Notes under the pieces: model-generated
Database searches by the model: none
What the model saw: only the letters and a program-made list of their open reading frames with translations
Told to the model about the DNA's origin: nothing
Translations under genes and position numbers: made by a program
Source: Diphasiastrum complanatum
Taxonomy: Eukaryota > Streptophyta > Lycopodiopsida > Lycopodiales > Lycopodiaceae
Assembly (NCBI GenBank): GCA_029204225.1
Contig: CM055096.1
Location: forward strand, 76,909,024 to 76,973,023
Length of the DNA: 64,000 bases
Reading direction: 5' to 3'
In this document: piece after piece, positions 33,145 to 44,249 of the stretch
Layout: every line of letters begins with the position of its first letter
Numbering within the stretch: position 1 is the first letter of the stretch

Positions 33145-33157
33145 TGGTATCAGAGTC
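33145..33157 (+). other. Primer binding site of element B
   Basis: TGGTATCAGAGTC, two bases after the LTR end; iMet tRNA type. Confidence 0.88.
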
Positions 33158-33232
33158 GACTGGCCGGTCAGCTATGCGGATCTCACGGAAATGGCCACGG
33201 TTTGGGGTTCATCAAGACAACTGTTGTGCAAG

Positions 33233-33618
33233 GTGCTGCCCACAGTGTAAGCACGGGTGCGTCCACGGTCGGGTTGGTCGGCAGAACGGGGGACTTGATG
33301 AGTCAAGGTGCTGCCCTTGAGGTGTAAGCATGGTCAGTTCTCGCGGTTCGGGCCTGGCGCTGTCTGCACGTAGGACGGATGAGGCAAAGTGCTGCCTAGG
33401 GAGGTGAAAGCACGGTCTGTACCTTGTGGGGTGCGGGGCGATATATTCGAACTGTACGGGTTAACCATTGATACAGAGATGCTGCTCGAATTCGGGTGTA
33501 AAGCACGGGTGGTTAGCTGCCGGTGCGGGATAGCTGCCGATCGTTTAGCTATAAGGGCTATCGACCAAAAAGTGGTGGGGCGTGACTGAGGCAATGTCCT
33601 GCTTAATGGTGAAAGCAC
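33233..33618 (+). repeat. Five stem-loop repeats after the primer binding site
   Basis: A GTGCTGCC...GTGTAAGCACGG motif recurs at 33233-33254, 33308-33331, 33389-33413, 33479-33506 and 33596-33618. GTGCT and AGCAC can pair over a 12-18 base loop; the second, fourth and fifth copies have one or two mismatches. Position just inside the primer binding site is where LTR elements keep packaging or dimerisation signals. That role is inference. Confidence 0.65.
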
Positions 33619-33895
33619 GGATAGTTGGAGGGGTGTCCTATGTGGGCTGATTCCGTGATCGATTTGTATGAGCGTGGCGAGGCAAAGGTCCATTGGCAAG
33701 ACCATCTCAAAGGGGGACCTTGTCTTTGTTACTTGTTAGTAAACCTGCCTGAGTGTCTTACTTGTACATATTCGTGGTGAGTCTTAGTACTCGTGCTTTG
33801 TCTGGTTTGCATGATTGCTTGTGATACAAGGAGCTGATGGCTCGAGAAGGAACCTTTTCTTTTGAAGGCCGATACCATCAAACAAAGATAACTAC

Positions 33896-34395
33896 AGAAT
33901 CTGTGGGACGGATTTGCAGTTCAAGTACTCACACGTGAACGACAACAAAACGACTCAATGTTTGCAAAGGATGGATGGCTAGCCTGTTTCTTGGGTTAGT
34001 TTCATTTGCGACAACGCCCACCAGACGCAAGCAGGAAGTCAAAAGCTGGAAAGGGCCATTTTAGGGGAGATCTTCTATGGAGGAGTTGGTCTTCATTTTG
34101 GGATGGCCACCTTCGGAACTGAAACTCACTGAGCATGGGCGATATCCAGAATCTGTGCGGCGGATTTGAAGTTCAAGTACTCGCACGTGAACGACAACGA
34201 AATGACTCAATGTTTGCAAAGGATGGATGGCTAGCCTGTTTCTTGGGTTAGTTTCATTTGCGACAACGCCCACCAGACGCAAGCAGGCAGTCAAAAGTTG
34301 GAAAGGGCAATTTCAGGGGAGATCTTCTATAGCAGTTGGTCTTCATTTTGGGACGGCCACCTTCGGAACTGAAACTCACTGAGCATGGGTGATAT
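33896..34395 (+). repeat. 253-bp tandem duplication in element B
   Basis: AGAATCTGTG starts both copies (33896 and 34149). Shared blocks include GTTCAAGTACTC, CGTGAACGACAACGAAATGA-like sequence and CACTGAGCATGGG. The copies differ at scattered bases. Confidence 0.85.
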
Positions 34396-35730
34396 CCAGT
34401 ATCAGTTGGGTTTTTCCTCAAAGGGGAAAAGACTAGGATCCTCTTCAGAGATTGGCAACAAGTTGGATCGAGCCATAATCCTAGCAGATGGGAAGCAAAG
34501 TGTTGGAAAGGCTTTTTGTCCGAAGAACTCTACTCTAAGTCCGATCAGCTGATTTATTAAGTTGAGGGGAACTATCACACACACCTCTCTCTTGGGGCAA
34601 ATTTTGAATAAAAGTTAATCAAAATGGGGGCAAATTCAAGGTGACCTAGCCATACTCACACGAGGAGACTGGCGAACTTTGGACCTAATAAGTTGACAAG
34701 TTTTTGTTGTGGAAAGGAAAGTTTGTTATAGGCTTTCTCTGGACCAGCAATGATGAGGAAACATATGAGTACGCTGGCTTGTGTTATGTGTAAGGCAGCT
34801 GATCAATGAAGGAACTGTGAAAGTTGAGTCTTACATGAGAGACTTGGTATTTCGAATAGACGCTAAGGGACAGTTCGCGTTGAGATCAGATTAGTGCAAA
34901 CTCTGGGTGCATGTTTCTGATTCAAAGAGAGCTACTTGAAGCCAAGTTCGATGTACACTTCTTGTCTTGACTGTGAGGCAACTAACTAGTGATGGAATTG
35001 TGAAAGTCAAGTTTTGCACGACAGACATGGTGCTTCAAACAAACGCGAAGACTTAGTTCAGATGCGGATCAAACTGGTGTGACCCTTTGACTTTCCACGA
35101 GGTCAATGGTTACATTTGGGCTGATTCAAAGAGCTACTTCAAGCTAAGTGAGAGGTGCACTGCGGAGTACTCAATCTTTGCCTACCTTAAAGAGCCAAGA
35201 TGGAAAACTATCAAAATCAGGCTAGGACAAGGAGAGAAATCAAGGTGCAGAAGCAACAAGGCACGGAGTGGACCATAAAGTGGGCAATCAAACGATAAAT
35301 CCTTTGGCTCAGGGAGCCCTGATACCTGTGTGGAACTGAACAAATCTGGAGCTCAAGGAGCTCAACACAAAGTGCATCAAGGACAAATCAGGAGCTCAAA
35401 GGAGTTCCAAAGTCAAAAGTCAGAAGCGACAGGGGCGAACATTTCAAAGAAAGGCCTCTGTCACTAGTTAATAAGGTTTTTGGGTTTTACGAAAGCGATA
35501 TCAAATCTACGCTTTTCCCAGACAAAGATATGTTTCAAGTTATGTAATCTTTTAGTACAAAGAGCTGAGCCTCCGACTTGTGGTGTGCCGGCTTCAATGT
35601 TAATAAAAAGTAGCCAGTAAATTGAGTACTGTGCCAAGTAGCTTAAATGTATAGTTATTTTAATTGGGAGACACCTTTACTTTAATCTGACATCTGATGA
35701 GGACATCAGATTTTATAAAGGTGGGGTGGA

Positions 35731-36949
35731 TGTTGTAAAGCTACCTTTACAAGCTTTACTTCCGGCGCCATCGGCGCCAGCTATGTCCCAGGCACCAGCA
35801 GCGCCCCTGCTGCTCCCGGCGCCACTGTGACCAGAATTCAGCCGGCGCCAAGTTCCTATGGCTGAAAATCTTTGATCGGTTCTAGCGAAGTCCAGAGAGC
35901 TCAGATCGATGTGCAATCACCTCACACGATTTAGGCATGATTAAAGGAAGCCTGGGGATCAATAAAATCTAGAGAGAGAAAATGACTTTCTAGAAAGAGA
36001 ACATCCTAGAGAGAGAAAAACGTGCTTTATCAGCTTGGGTAGAGTGCTTGGTATGAGGGGGGGGTGCCGAATCACACCAATACTATAGGGGAGTGCGGGT
36101 TGCGACTCAGGACGAGCTCCAACCAAGTCTCAGCCTCCCTTGCTGGAATGTTGTCATGGCTCTCGCTTTGGCATGCTAGCGCCCCGGAGACTAGGGTCGG
36201 TCACACAGTTGAAATGTAACCTTCTCAGATTTATCAATAAAGTGAGATTTTTCTCAAACTGACTCTGATTACCTTCTAGGTTTCAGTGTTCGGTAAAAGC
36301 GCCAGTTGTAAGGCCGCTTTCAAAATTTTTAACTTGGCACATAACTGAGGGTCTTATCCCGGGACGCCAACGGTATGCCGTCGGGACCATTCGGTCCGTG
36401 GTGCCAGCGGTATGCTGTCGGGACCATTTGGTCCAGGAACTGGTTGTTTCCATATCTGTCGCGGCTTGTGGTTCTGAGTGTTCCTTGCATGAACGTGAAT
36501 GGGTTAAGCTCTTGGGGAACGGGCTCTAACCTGTCGGCTGAGTTGGATGGCTTGCTTGGGTGGATGTTACCTGTTTATGGCTGTCCAGTCTGGCGTGGCG
36601 CCAGGTTGGCTTCCAGCGCTCGTGACGAAGCTTTCAGTTGGTTAAGTCTGATGTAAGTCAGACCGCTTGCTTGGAATGGATGTTACTCGTTTGTAACGAA
36701 GCTTCGAGTTGGTTAAGTTGGATGTATGTCGGGCGGCTTGCTTGGAGGGAAGTCACCCACATCGGGACCCCCGATCTGGCATGGCGCCAGGTTGGATCTC
36801 AATGTTGGTTTTTGGAACTTCATGTTGGTTAAGTCTGATCGTTGTTGGCAAGTTGGCTACTTGTATGTCAAGTGGGTTTGGATGGCAAGAGTTGAAGGCT
36901 GGGAAGCTAAGTCGTGGTTCCCGGCTCCCTTTGGGATGCCTGCGCTACA
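35731..36949 (+). repeat. 3' LTR of element B
   Basis: 1219 bp, same ends as the 5' LTR. Lacks 27 bp in the GGCGCC cluster and has 6 extra bases (AGATTT) before ATCAATAAAG. Confidence 0.93.
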
Positions 36950-37714
36950 AGTATGAACCCATTGAATTCATGTAAAGTGGAGATAAATAAAAGTGATGAA
37001 CAAAAAATGTTGCTTCTCTCTCACTATAGGATCCAATAATGGTGTGTTACCATCTCCTATGCAAGATCTTGCAACAAACTATGAGATGATTCTCACTAGC
37101 TATCTCAATCTCTCCAAAACTAGATCTACTTCATATCAAATGATGGAGTATGGGCAAAGCTAGGATCAAACACTCTTAGCACGTGTGAAATACACTAAGA
37201 AACCAAATTTGACTCAAATACAATGATATTGCATGAAACAAAATGGTTAAGATCTCAAAACAGTGCCTAGATCACATATAGATGAGATTGGTAAGCATTC
37301 AACTGTGATTTTGGATCAAACAAACAATCTCTTGACCAAACCAAATGTGTCCACCCAGTTCTAGGTGCCCTATCTAACCCTCTTCAAAAGCTTATAACTT
37401 TTGATTGGCAAACCAAATGGAATGAAACTGATTGCATCAAAAACTAGACAAAAATAGCTTCAAAACAAGCTATCTAGCAAGATTTTTGGATCAAACATAA
37501 AAGAGAACTCTCAAACTGAAATTTGATGTTCCTCACACATTTCTGAGCACCTAATTCCGTATAGTACCAGGTCAGACCCAATCAATGCCCTATTGATCTC
37601 TTTTGATCCAAAATTGGACAAGATAGCTAGGAAAATGGATCTTGACAATTTCTAGCTCAGCATTGATGAATAGTTTTCACTCAAATGGATCAAAATGCAT
37701 GGTAACCTTAGGTA
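36950..37714 (-). other. Leader and first gag codons of element A
   Basis: Homologous in reverse to 49792-50380 of element F. The gag start codon is at 36971 (minus) and reads MNSMGSY before the element B junction. The leader is long (about 740 bases), AT-rich and non-coding. Confidence 0.82.
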
Positions 37715-37727
37715 GGCTCTGATACCA
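37715..37727 (-). other. Primer binding site of element A
   Basis: Reverse complement reads TGGTATCAGAGCC, immediately beside the 5' LTR; iMet tRNA type. Confidence 0.92.
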
Positions 37728-38553
37728 TGTAGATTTCACACGTGTGGACTGTCCACAACATGTACTTGTGATCTCCTAAGGTGTGTAGATGCGCCAAGAT
37801 CAAGACTAGATTGAGATTCAAGATCTATCTTTGATTCTATGGCAAAAACACACTACTACATGCATTCAATCACTTCCAACTCTCACTCACATGTGTGGGA
37901 AGTGTTCCAAAAGTAATCCAAGTAAAAACAAGCTGCTCTCCTTGGGTAGAGAGAGAAAATCTTCAATAGCTCTCGAGTAGAGAGAGAAAACTAGAAAATC
38001 ACTTACACTCAAAATCTACTCAATCTCAAAATCAAATAGATCCAAATGAGAAGTACAATTATACTAGTTGATCCATGAGCTACCACTATGCTTAACTATG
38101 ATTGGACCACACTTTTGCCACCTCTTAATCCTATTGGACCATTGATCCATTCACCTCTAAATTCTATTGGACCATTTTCAAGCGAACCTCAAATTCTATT
38201 GGACCACTCATGGTCCCACCTCTAAATCCTATTGGACCTCTTAAACTTCATCAAACAAAAGCATTACACTTGTCTACACTCTAATTGGCACGAGTTTGGC
38301 CTCCTACTCTATTTTGGCTCAATAGTGGCATTACAAGTGGAAATGGATAATTTGCCATCTATGCCAAATTTGATCCTATCAACATCCTACACCTAAATGC
38401 TTGACTATAAAATTCTATGAGACCCCTATATCAAACATTTTTTATTTACTTTACAATTCTCCACACGTGGGAACATCCTCCATACATGTGAGATTCACTT
38501 ACAAACTTCTATCATAAAAAAATACCAAGCTAGATTTTTGCCAATTTCTCACA
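37728..38553 (-). repeat. 5' LTR of element A
   Basis: 826 bp, ends as in the 3' LTR, few differences by eye. Followed by the target duplication CTCAA. Confidence 0.92.
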
Positions 38554-38652
38554 CTCAATGCCTATTGGCCAATTTCTACCTCCCTTGTTTGAATTTGAAG
38601 GTGTGTTATGTAAAAGCCCTATAGGATTGCCCCTAAGATGAGAATAGAAAAA

Positions 38653-39366
38653 TGTCAGAAATGGTGAACTCCTGCAACTTTGTCGCAGCACGAACAAGAC
38701 ACGAAGGTCAAACAATTCGCGAAAGTCAACATGTCTTTGACTCGAAGCACGAACGATTCGCGAATCAATCGCGAATCGCAAACACACCTCTAGTTTCGCA
38801 AATCTGCAAAAGGGACGCAAAACGAAAACAACGAAAAGAATGAAAGCAAACGGGAGATTACGAATCAGACAAAGAAAAATCTTTCGCGCTGCCAGTTGGC
38901 AACTTAACGGGCTTCACGCCCAGCTGAAACGAGTAGCAACGATGGAGACTAACTAACTAGTTGATTAAGCATTAACTAGTCATGTAATTCGACGTTTAGC
39001 TATCTTGTAAACTCCACATAGTGGAGGTATAAACGATCCTCTCTGGATCATAACATACATGATGTGAATACAGAGATCTGTAAGAGACAGAGAGAAACGT
39101 AGCGAATAGAGTAAGAAACAAAAGACACCATAGCTGTGCATGAAAGTCTGCCAACGAGCAGAACACAACAAAAGAGTAGAATTTCATTTTGCCAACGAGC
39201 GAGACACTGGCGATGTCACTCTAAATTAAAACTGATAATTCAATCACTCTATTTTCGTGCATCTTGTCTTGTGTTGTGTATCATGATTGCTCAGAAAATT
39301 TTTCACAATAAAGAATACGAAGTGAGGACGAACACGAATCAGTCCCACGCATGCGCTCCCGCGACA
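38653..39366 (+). repeat. 5' LTR of element C
   Basis: 714 bp, TGTCAGAAATGG to TCCCGCGACA. Start region is rich in CGAA/CACGAA words. Lacks an 80-bp segment that the 3' LTR has. Confidence 0.9.
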
Positions 39367-39379
39367 TGGTATCAAAGCC
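39367..39379 (+). other. Primer binding site of element C
   Basis: TGGTATCAAAGCC directly after the LTR; iMet tRNA type. Confidence 0.9.
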
Positions 39380-39431
39380 AACAGGTTGTCACTATTGATA
39401 TCCCAGTAGTGATTCTTCCAGACAACATAAT

Positions 39432-40243
39432 ATGGCTATGACAATCCAGACCAGAGTAGCAATCAGTCTCGATGGCGCAAATTACAAAATCTGGAAATTC
39501 AAAATCAAAACACTCCTGAAGGACAAAGGCATCTGGTCGGTGACCGAGATCTCAGAGGTGCAGCCTCCAGAGGAAGACCCGAGGAGAGCTGAATGGATCA
39601 GAAAGGATGAGTGCGCAATGGAGATTATCGTTTCGTCCATAAATGAAGATCTACTCATGCAGATGAAGACTGCGAAAGCAACCATGCAACATGGGAAAGA
39701 TCAAAGCAGAAGTATGAAGTGAGGGCTGCAGCTTCAATCATGCACCTTCACAATCAGCTGCAATCAATACGGTGGGATGGAAACCAGTTGGATCAGCACA
39801 TTGAGAAGATCAGAACGATCTTTGCTCAACTCGCTGCATCAGGACAGGAGCACCAGGTCCCAGCACCACAGCAGCTGATGTACTTCATGAAATCTCTACC
39901 GACGTCCTATCAGCCGCTGAGAATGCTCATATTGAGTCTACTAGATATGACATTCGACAAAGCAGTCAGTCTTGTCGCTGATGAGAGACTGATGAGAGAC
40001 AAAGGAGAGGGAAGCAGTGATCAAGAGAAGGCTCTCTTCATGAAAGGAAAGAAGAAGAGCAAAAACAAGCCAAGATTTGAGAAGATGAAGTCCTCAAATC
40101 AACAATCTTCTTCCTGCGATCACTGCCACAAACCAGGCCATACAGCCAACAAATGCTAGTTCAATCCAGCAATACCTTGCATGCACTGCAAGAAGAAAGG
40201 GCATTCTGCATATGACTGTAGATTCAACCCAAAAAGAAAAAAT
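39432..40243 (+). pseudogene. copia gag with two zinc knuckles (element C)
   Basis: Starts MAMTIQTRVAISLDGANYKI and WKFKIKTLLKDKGIWSV. A frameshift near 39690 moves it to the frame beginning YEVRAAASIMHLHNQLQSI, followed by LMYFMKSLPTSYQPL. Two CX2CX4HX4C knuckles, CDHCHKPGHTANKC and CMHCKKKGHSAYDC, are separated by a TAG (40157-40159) that falls on a CTGG context. The structural protein of the particle; inactive here. Confidence 0.88.
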
Positions 40244-40753
40244 AAAGCTGAAAAAGCAAACGTTGCAGAATCTTCCAAAGATGCAGAAAGTGGTGACGAA
40301 GCTTTCATGATACTCGACGAAGCTTCAACAAGCTACTCCGAACATGACTACGATGTGGTCATCGATTCAGGAGCAACATCTCACATAACCTGCAACAAGA
40401 ATAACTTGATCAACTCTCGCGAACTCGAAAACGACAGAGCAGTGACTCTAGGCGATGGAAGCAGACACGATGTCAAGGGCATCGGCTTTCTAAAGCTACG
40501 AACACTGTCAGGCCAAACAGAGCTTCCAGGAGCACTCTATGTGCCCTCACTTAGAAAAGATCTGCTATCTGTCTCCAAGATGGCAGATCTAGGCATTCGA
40601 GTTTTGTTTGACGGCAACACTTGTCGTATGATCGAGAAGATGACAAACAAGTTGCTGACGGTCGGAGGTAGAGAAGGAAACCTCTACCAGGCCAAAATAA
40701 TTAGCAACTCTGATAGCATATTAAATGCTTCAGTAAACGAAGATCAGCTCTAG
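40244..40753 (+). pseudogene. copia protease region (element C)
   Basis: In frame with the second zinc knuckle. An acidic Ser-rich linker leads to VVIDSGATSHIT (active-site Asp codon at 40364, intact DSG), then VTLGDGSRHDVKGIG, GALYVPSLRKDLLSVSKMAD and GREGNLYQAK. Ends at a TAG (40751-40753) in a CTGG context, just before the zinc-binding part of integrase. Confidence 0.88.
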
Positions 40754-41677
40754 CATAGGAGAATGTATCATCTGAACATGTGGAGCCTGTATGACATGAG
40801 CACAAAGGACATTGTCACAAGTCTCAAAATATCAAGGCCCGAGGCTGAGTTCTGCAAAGCTTGTCAGAAAGGCAAGCAACATCGAAATCCATTCACACAC
40901 GAAGGAAGAAGAGACAAGGAAGGTCTTGAGCTTGTCCACTCTGATGTGTGTGGACCGATGAAAACAGATTCGCTCTCAGGTTCGAGATATTTTCTAATGT
41001 TCATAGATGATTACAACCGAATGACCACGATCTACTACTTGAAGAAGAAATCCGAAGTATTTGATTCTTTCAAGAAGTTCGTGGCATTCGCCGAGTGACA
41101 CACCTCAAAGCGGATACAGATCCTTAGATCTGACAATGGAGGTGAATACAAAACTACAGAATTCACAAGATTCTGCGAAGAACAGGGGATTGAACACCAG
41201 TTCACTCCTGCATACACACCAGAATACAACGGTGTGACAGAAAGAAAAAACCAAACGCTAGTCGAAAGAGCCAGATGCATGATGGCATAGGCTCAATTGC
41301 CAGGCCAATTTTGGGCCGAAGCAATAGCTGCAGCTGTACACCTGCAAAACAAATCAACAACGATGGCGCTAGAGAACAAAACATTGTACGAGATATGGAC
41401 AAGCAGAAAGCCTGATCTGTCATATGCACGAGTGTTTGGGTGTGCAGCATACAAGCACATTCCAAAGGAAAAGAGAAGCAAGCTCGACGACAAATCCGAG
41501 CAAACAATCATGGTTGGCTACTCGAACGGAACACATGTGTACAGACTCTACGATCCAACCACGAAGAAGGTTGTTTCAAGCAGAGATGTGAAGTTCGATG
41601 AGTCCAAATTCCCTAGACTGAAAGACGAAAGAGGCCATGAGATCTTCACACTACTGCCTATTCAAGAGGGAGATTGA
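40754..41677 (+). pseudogene. copia integrase (element C)
   Basis: HRRMYHLNMWSL and EFCKACQKGKQH (zinc-binding HHCC, with the usual LGH altered), LVHSDVCGPM (first Asp), YFLMFIDDYNR, RSDNGGEYKTTEF (second Asp) and YNGVTERKNQTLVERARCMM (catalytic Glu intact). ARVFGCAAYKHIP and IMVGYSNGTHVYRLYDP close the domain. Stops lie at 41096-41098 (TGA) and 41288-41290 (TAG). All three catalytic residues are present, only the frame is broken. Confidence 0.88.
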
Positions 41678-42889
41678 GGACAGTCATCAAATCAAAATGC
41701 AGGACCCCAAACTACAGAGCAACAAGAAACAGAGGACCGACCCCACGAACAAGAAATGTTCGAACAGCGATGAAACGAATCTCGAAGGTCAACAAGACAA
41801 AGTAGACCTCAGACCGCTATTTTGACAATCTTCAATGGAGCGAAGACACACAGTTCGAGTACTGCAACTTCACCGAAGAGCCAGCTACATACCAAGAAGC
41901 TATCCAGAGTCCAGAGGGAGAATTCTGGAAACAAGCAATGTCAGAAGAGATCGAGTCGATGAGGCAAAATGAGGCATGGACATTAGAGCCACTGCCAGGA
42001 AACAAAAAAGTAGTCGACTGCAAATGGGTGTACAAGAAGAAGCTGAAATTAGATGGCACCATTGGCCGCTACAAAGCAAGGCTTGTCGCAAAGGGCTGCA
42101 CGCAGAGATATGGTGTCGACTATTTTGACACATATTTGCCCATGGTCAAGATGACAAGCATAAGGCTGCTCCTTGCATACGCCACACAGTACAATCTGGA
42201 AATTCACCAGATCGACGTGAAAACAGCCTTTCTCCACGGATATCTAGAGGAGGAAATTTTCATGAAGCAACCTGAAGGCTATAAAGACCCCGACAATAGA
42301 CATTATGTATGTCGACTGCAGAGATGCATCTACGGTCTAAAACAGGCATCACAAGTCTAGTACAAAAAGCTTGATGGTCTTATGAAGTCTCTAGACTTCA
42401 ATCCTACTCAACCAGACTGTAATGTCTACATCCAAAGAGTAGGAAAGGATTTTGTGATACTAACCATTTTTGGATGATTCGCTGATGATAGGAAATTCCT
42501 TGATGTTGATCAAAGACACGAAGAGTCAGATTTATGAAAACAATGAAATCACAGATCTTGGAGAAGCAACAAAATGCCTAGGGCTAGAGATCAGAAGAGA
42601 TCGAACAAATGGTGCCATGCACTTGAGTCAGTCAGAATACGCCAAAAAAGTGCTGAAGCAGTACCACATGATGGACTATAAAGAGAAAGCCACACCAATG
42701 ATAGCTGGAGCCAAGCTCACGAAATACGATTGCCCAAAAACAGAAGAGAAAGAACAGAAGATGGCAGGCATACCCTACCAGAACTTAATCGGTAGTCTGA
42801 TGTACTTAACAATTTGTACCAGACCCGATCTGGCCTTTTTTGTTTACGCATTGAGCCAATTTTGTTTCAATCCTAGTCTAGCACATTGA
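41678..42889 (+). pseudogene. copia reverse transcriptase (element C)
   Basis: After a linker with stops: MSEEIESMRQNEAWTLEPLP, CKWVYKKKLKLDGTIGRYKA, HQIDVKTAFLHGYLEEEIFM (first catalytic Asp), CIYGLKQAS, a TAG (42358-42360), then a short deletion at about 42468 that destroys the YVDD box and shifts the frame. It resumes DDSLMIGNS, GEATKCLGLEIRRDRT and SLMYLTICTRPDLAFFVYAL. Not functional. Confidence 0.88.
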
Positions 42890-43440
42890 AAAATGGCCAA
42901 ATGAATCCTACAATATCTGAAGGGTACCCAGAACATTGGATTAACCTACAGAGCTAGAAACAAAGAGAAAGGATTCGAGTTGCATCACTATAGTGATGCG
43001 AGCTGGGCGAGCTACAAAGATGAAAACAAGTCCATTACTGGAGGATGTACGATAGCGTACGGAGTTTTAATCAGCTGGATATGCAAAAAGCAAACCTTGG
43101 TTGCTCAATCCTCTTGCGAAGCTGAATCTGTCGCAGTCTCAAAAGTGGCAAATGAGGTAGTGTGGCTGCAAATGATGTTGGAGCCAATCGGGATACCGCA
43201 AGAGGGGCCAAACACGATGATGATGGACTCTCAGAGTGCCATCTATCTGTCCCAGGATCCTGTCTTCCATTCAAAGATGAAGCACATTCCTCTGAAGTAC
43301 CATCATATTCAAGATTTGATCTCGAAAGGAGAGCTCTAGGTCCAGTTCATAAAATCAGAAAATATGATTGCAGATCTCCTCACGAAACTGCTCGACAAGC
43401 CACTCTTTACCAAGCAAAGAGAGGCAATTGGATTAAACAA
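42890..43440 (+). pseudogene. copia RNase H (element C)
   Basis: ILQYLKGTQNIGLTYRA, then YSDASWASYKDENKSITGG, SSCEAESVAVSKVANEVVWL, DSQSAIYLSQDP and SKMKHIPLKYHHIQDLI. Three stops: TGA at 42887-42889, TGA at 42902-42904 and TAG at 43337-43339. ADLLTKLLDKPLF is the usual C-terminus. The polypurine tract AAGAGGGAG precedes the 3' LTR (about 43458-43466). Confidence 0.87.
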
Positions 43441-43466
43441 ACAAACCTGCAAGGTTCAAGAGGGAG

Positions 43467-44248
43467 TGTCAGAAATGGTGAACTCTTGCAACTTTGTCGC
43501 AGCACGAACAAGACACGAAGGTCAAACAATTCGAGATAGTCAACGTGTCTTTGACTCGAAGCACGAATGATTAGCGAATCGCAAACACGCCTCCAGGACT
43601 GCAAAGCCGCAAAAGGGATGCGAAACGAAAACAACGAAAAGAATGAAAGAAAATGGGAGATTACGAAGCAGACGAAGAAAAATCTTTCACGCTGCCAACT
43701 GGCAACTCAACGGGCTTCACGCCCAGCTGAGACGAGTAGCAACGATGGAGACTAACTAACCAGTTGATTAAGCGTTAGCTAGTCATGTAATTTGACGTTT
43801 AGCTATCTTGTAAACTCCACATAGTGGAGGTATAAACGATCCTCTCTGGATCATAACATACATGATGTGAATACAGAGATCTGTAAGAGACAGAGAGAAA
43901 CATAGTGAATAGAGTAAGAAACAAAAGACACCATAGTTGTGCATGAAAGTCTGCCAACGAGCAGAACACATCGAAAGAGTAGAATGTCATTCCGCCAATG
44001 AGTGAGACACTAACGAATTCACTCTAAATTAAAACTGATAATTCAATCACTCTATTTTCGTGCATCTTGTCTTGTGCTGTGTATTATGATTGCTAGAATA
44101 AAATATGCTATGTGATACGTAATCGAGTGTATGGGTTCTTGTAAGGAATTCCACACAAAAGAAAATTAATAGACAGAAAATTGTTCGCGATAAAGAAGAC
44201 GAAGTGAGGACGAACACGAATCAGTCCCACGCACGCGCTCCCGCGACT
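43467..44248 (+). repeat. 3' LTR of element C
   Basis: 782 bp, TGTCAGAAATGG to CCCGCGACT. Carries an extra 80 bp (44095-44174) between AGAA direct repeats relative to the 5' LTR, more easily explained as a deletion in the 5' copy. Confidence 0.88.
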
Positions 44249-44249
44249 G

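Larger units (their letters stand above)
33143..35730 (+). other. Non-coding internal region of element B
   Basis: No element protein found in any frame. Notable are the primer binding site, repeated stem-loops (33233-33618), a 253-bp tandem duplication (33896-34395) and the polypurine tract at the right end. Short frames at 33334-33705 and 35087-35278 show no known domain. Confidence 0.8.
31903..36949 (+). mobile_element. Non-autonomous LTR retrotransposon B
   Basis: A complete 5047-bp element: LTRs of 1240 and 1219 bp, primer binding site (33145-33157), polypurine tract AGGTGGGGTGGA (35719-35730) and perfect target duplications AGTAT (31898-31902, 36950-36954). The 2588-bp internal region encodes no gag, protease, RT or integrase that I can recognise, so it resembles large retrotransposon derivatives that depend on another element's proteins. 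LTRs differ by two clear indels and few substitutions, so insertion is fairly recent. GC-rich compared with its surroundings. Confidence 0.92.
29916..38553 (-). mobile_element. Ty1/copia element A, carrying nested element B
   Basis: Minus-strand element with two closely similar LTRs, a primer binding site next to the right LTR and perfect target duplications CTCAA (29911-29915 and 38554-38558). The internal region keeps the leader, gag start and a degraded RT/RNase H joined by an internal deletion, and is split by element B at codon 8 of gag. Same family as element F (49.8-52.4 kb), whose gag supplies the missing part for comparison. Confidence 0.92.
38653..44248 (+). mobile_element. Nearly full-length Ty1/copia element C
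   Basis: About 5.6 kb in normal copia order: 5' LTR, primer binding site, gag, protease, integrase, RT, RNase H, polypurine tract, 3' LTR. The coding region is complete in extent but broken by about ten stops and at least two frameshifts, including one in the RT active site. Target duplication is imperfect: AAAAA before, GAAAA after, and the 3' LTR ends CT instead of CA. Confidence 0.9.

Noticed and set aside
32483..33327. Frames of 64-141 codons in the 5' LTR and leader of element B
   Set aside because: They overlap each other in three frames, cross the LTR/primer-site border and show no known domain.
33334..33705. 123-codon minus-strand frame in the element B leader
   Set aside because: Lies over the repeated stem-loops, has no recognisable domain and is on the antisense strand.
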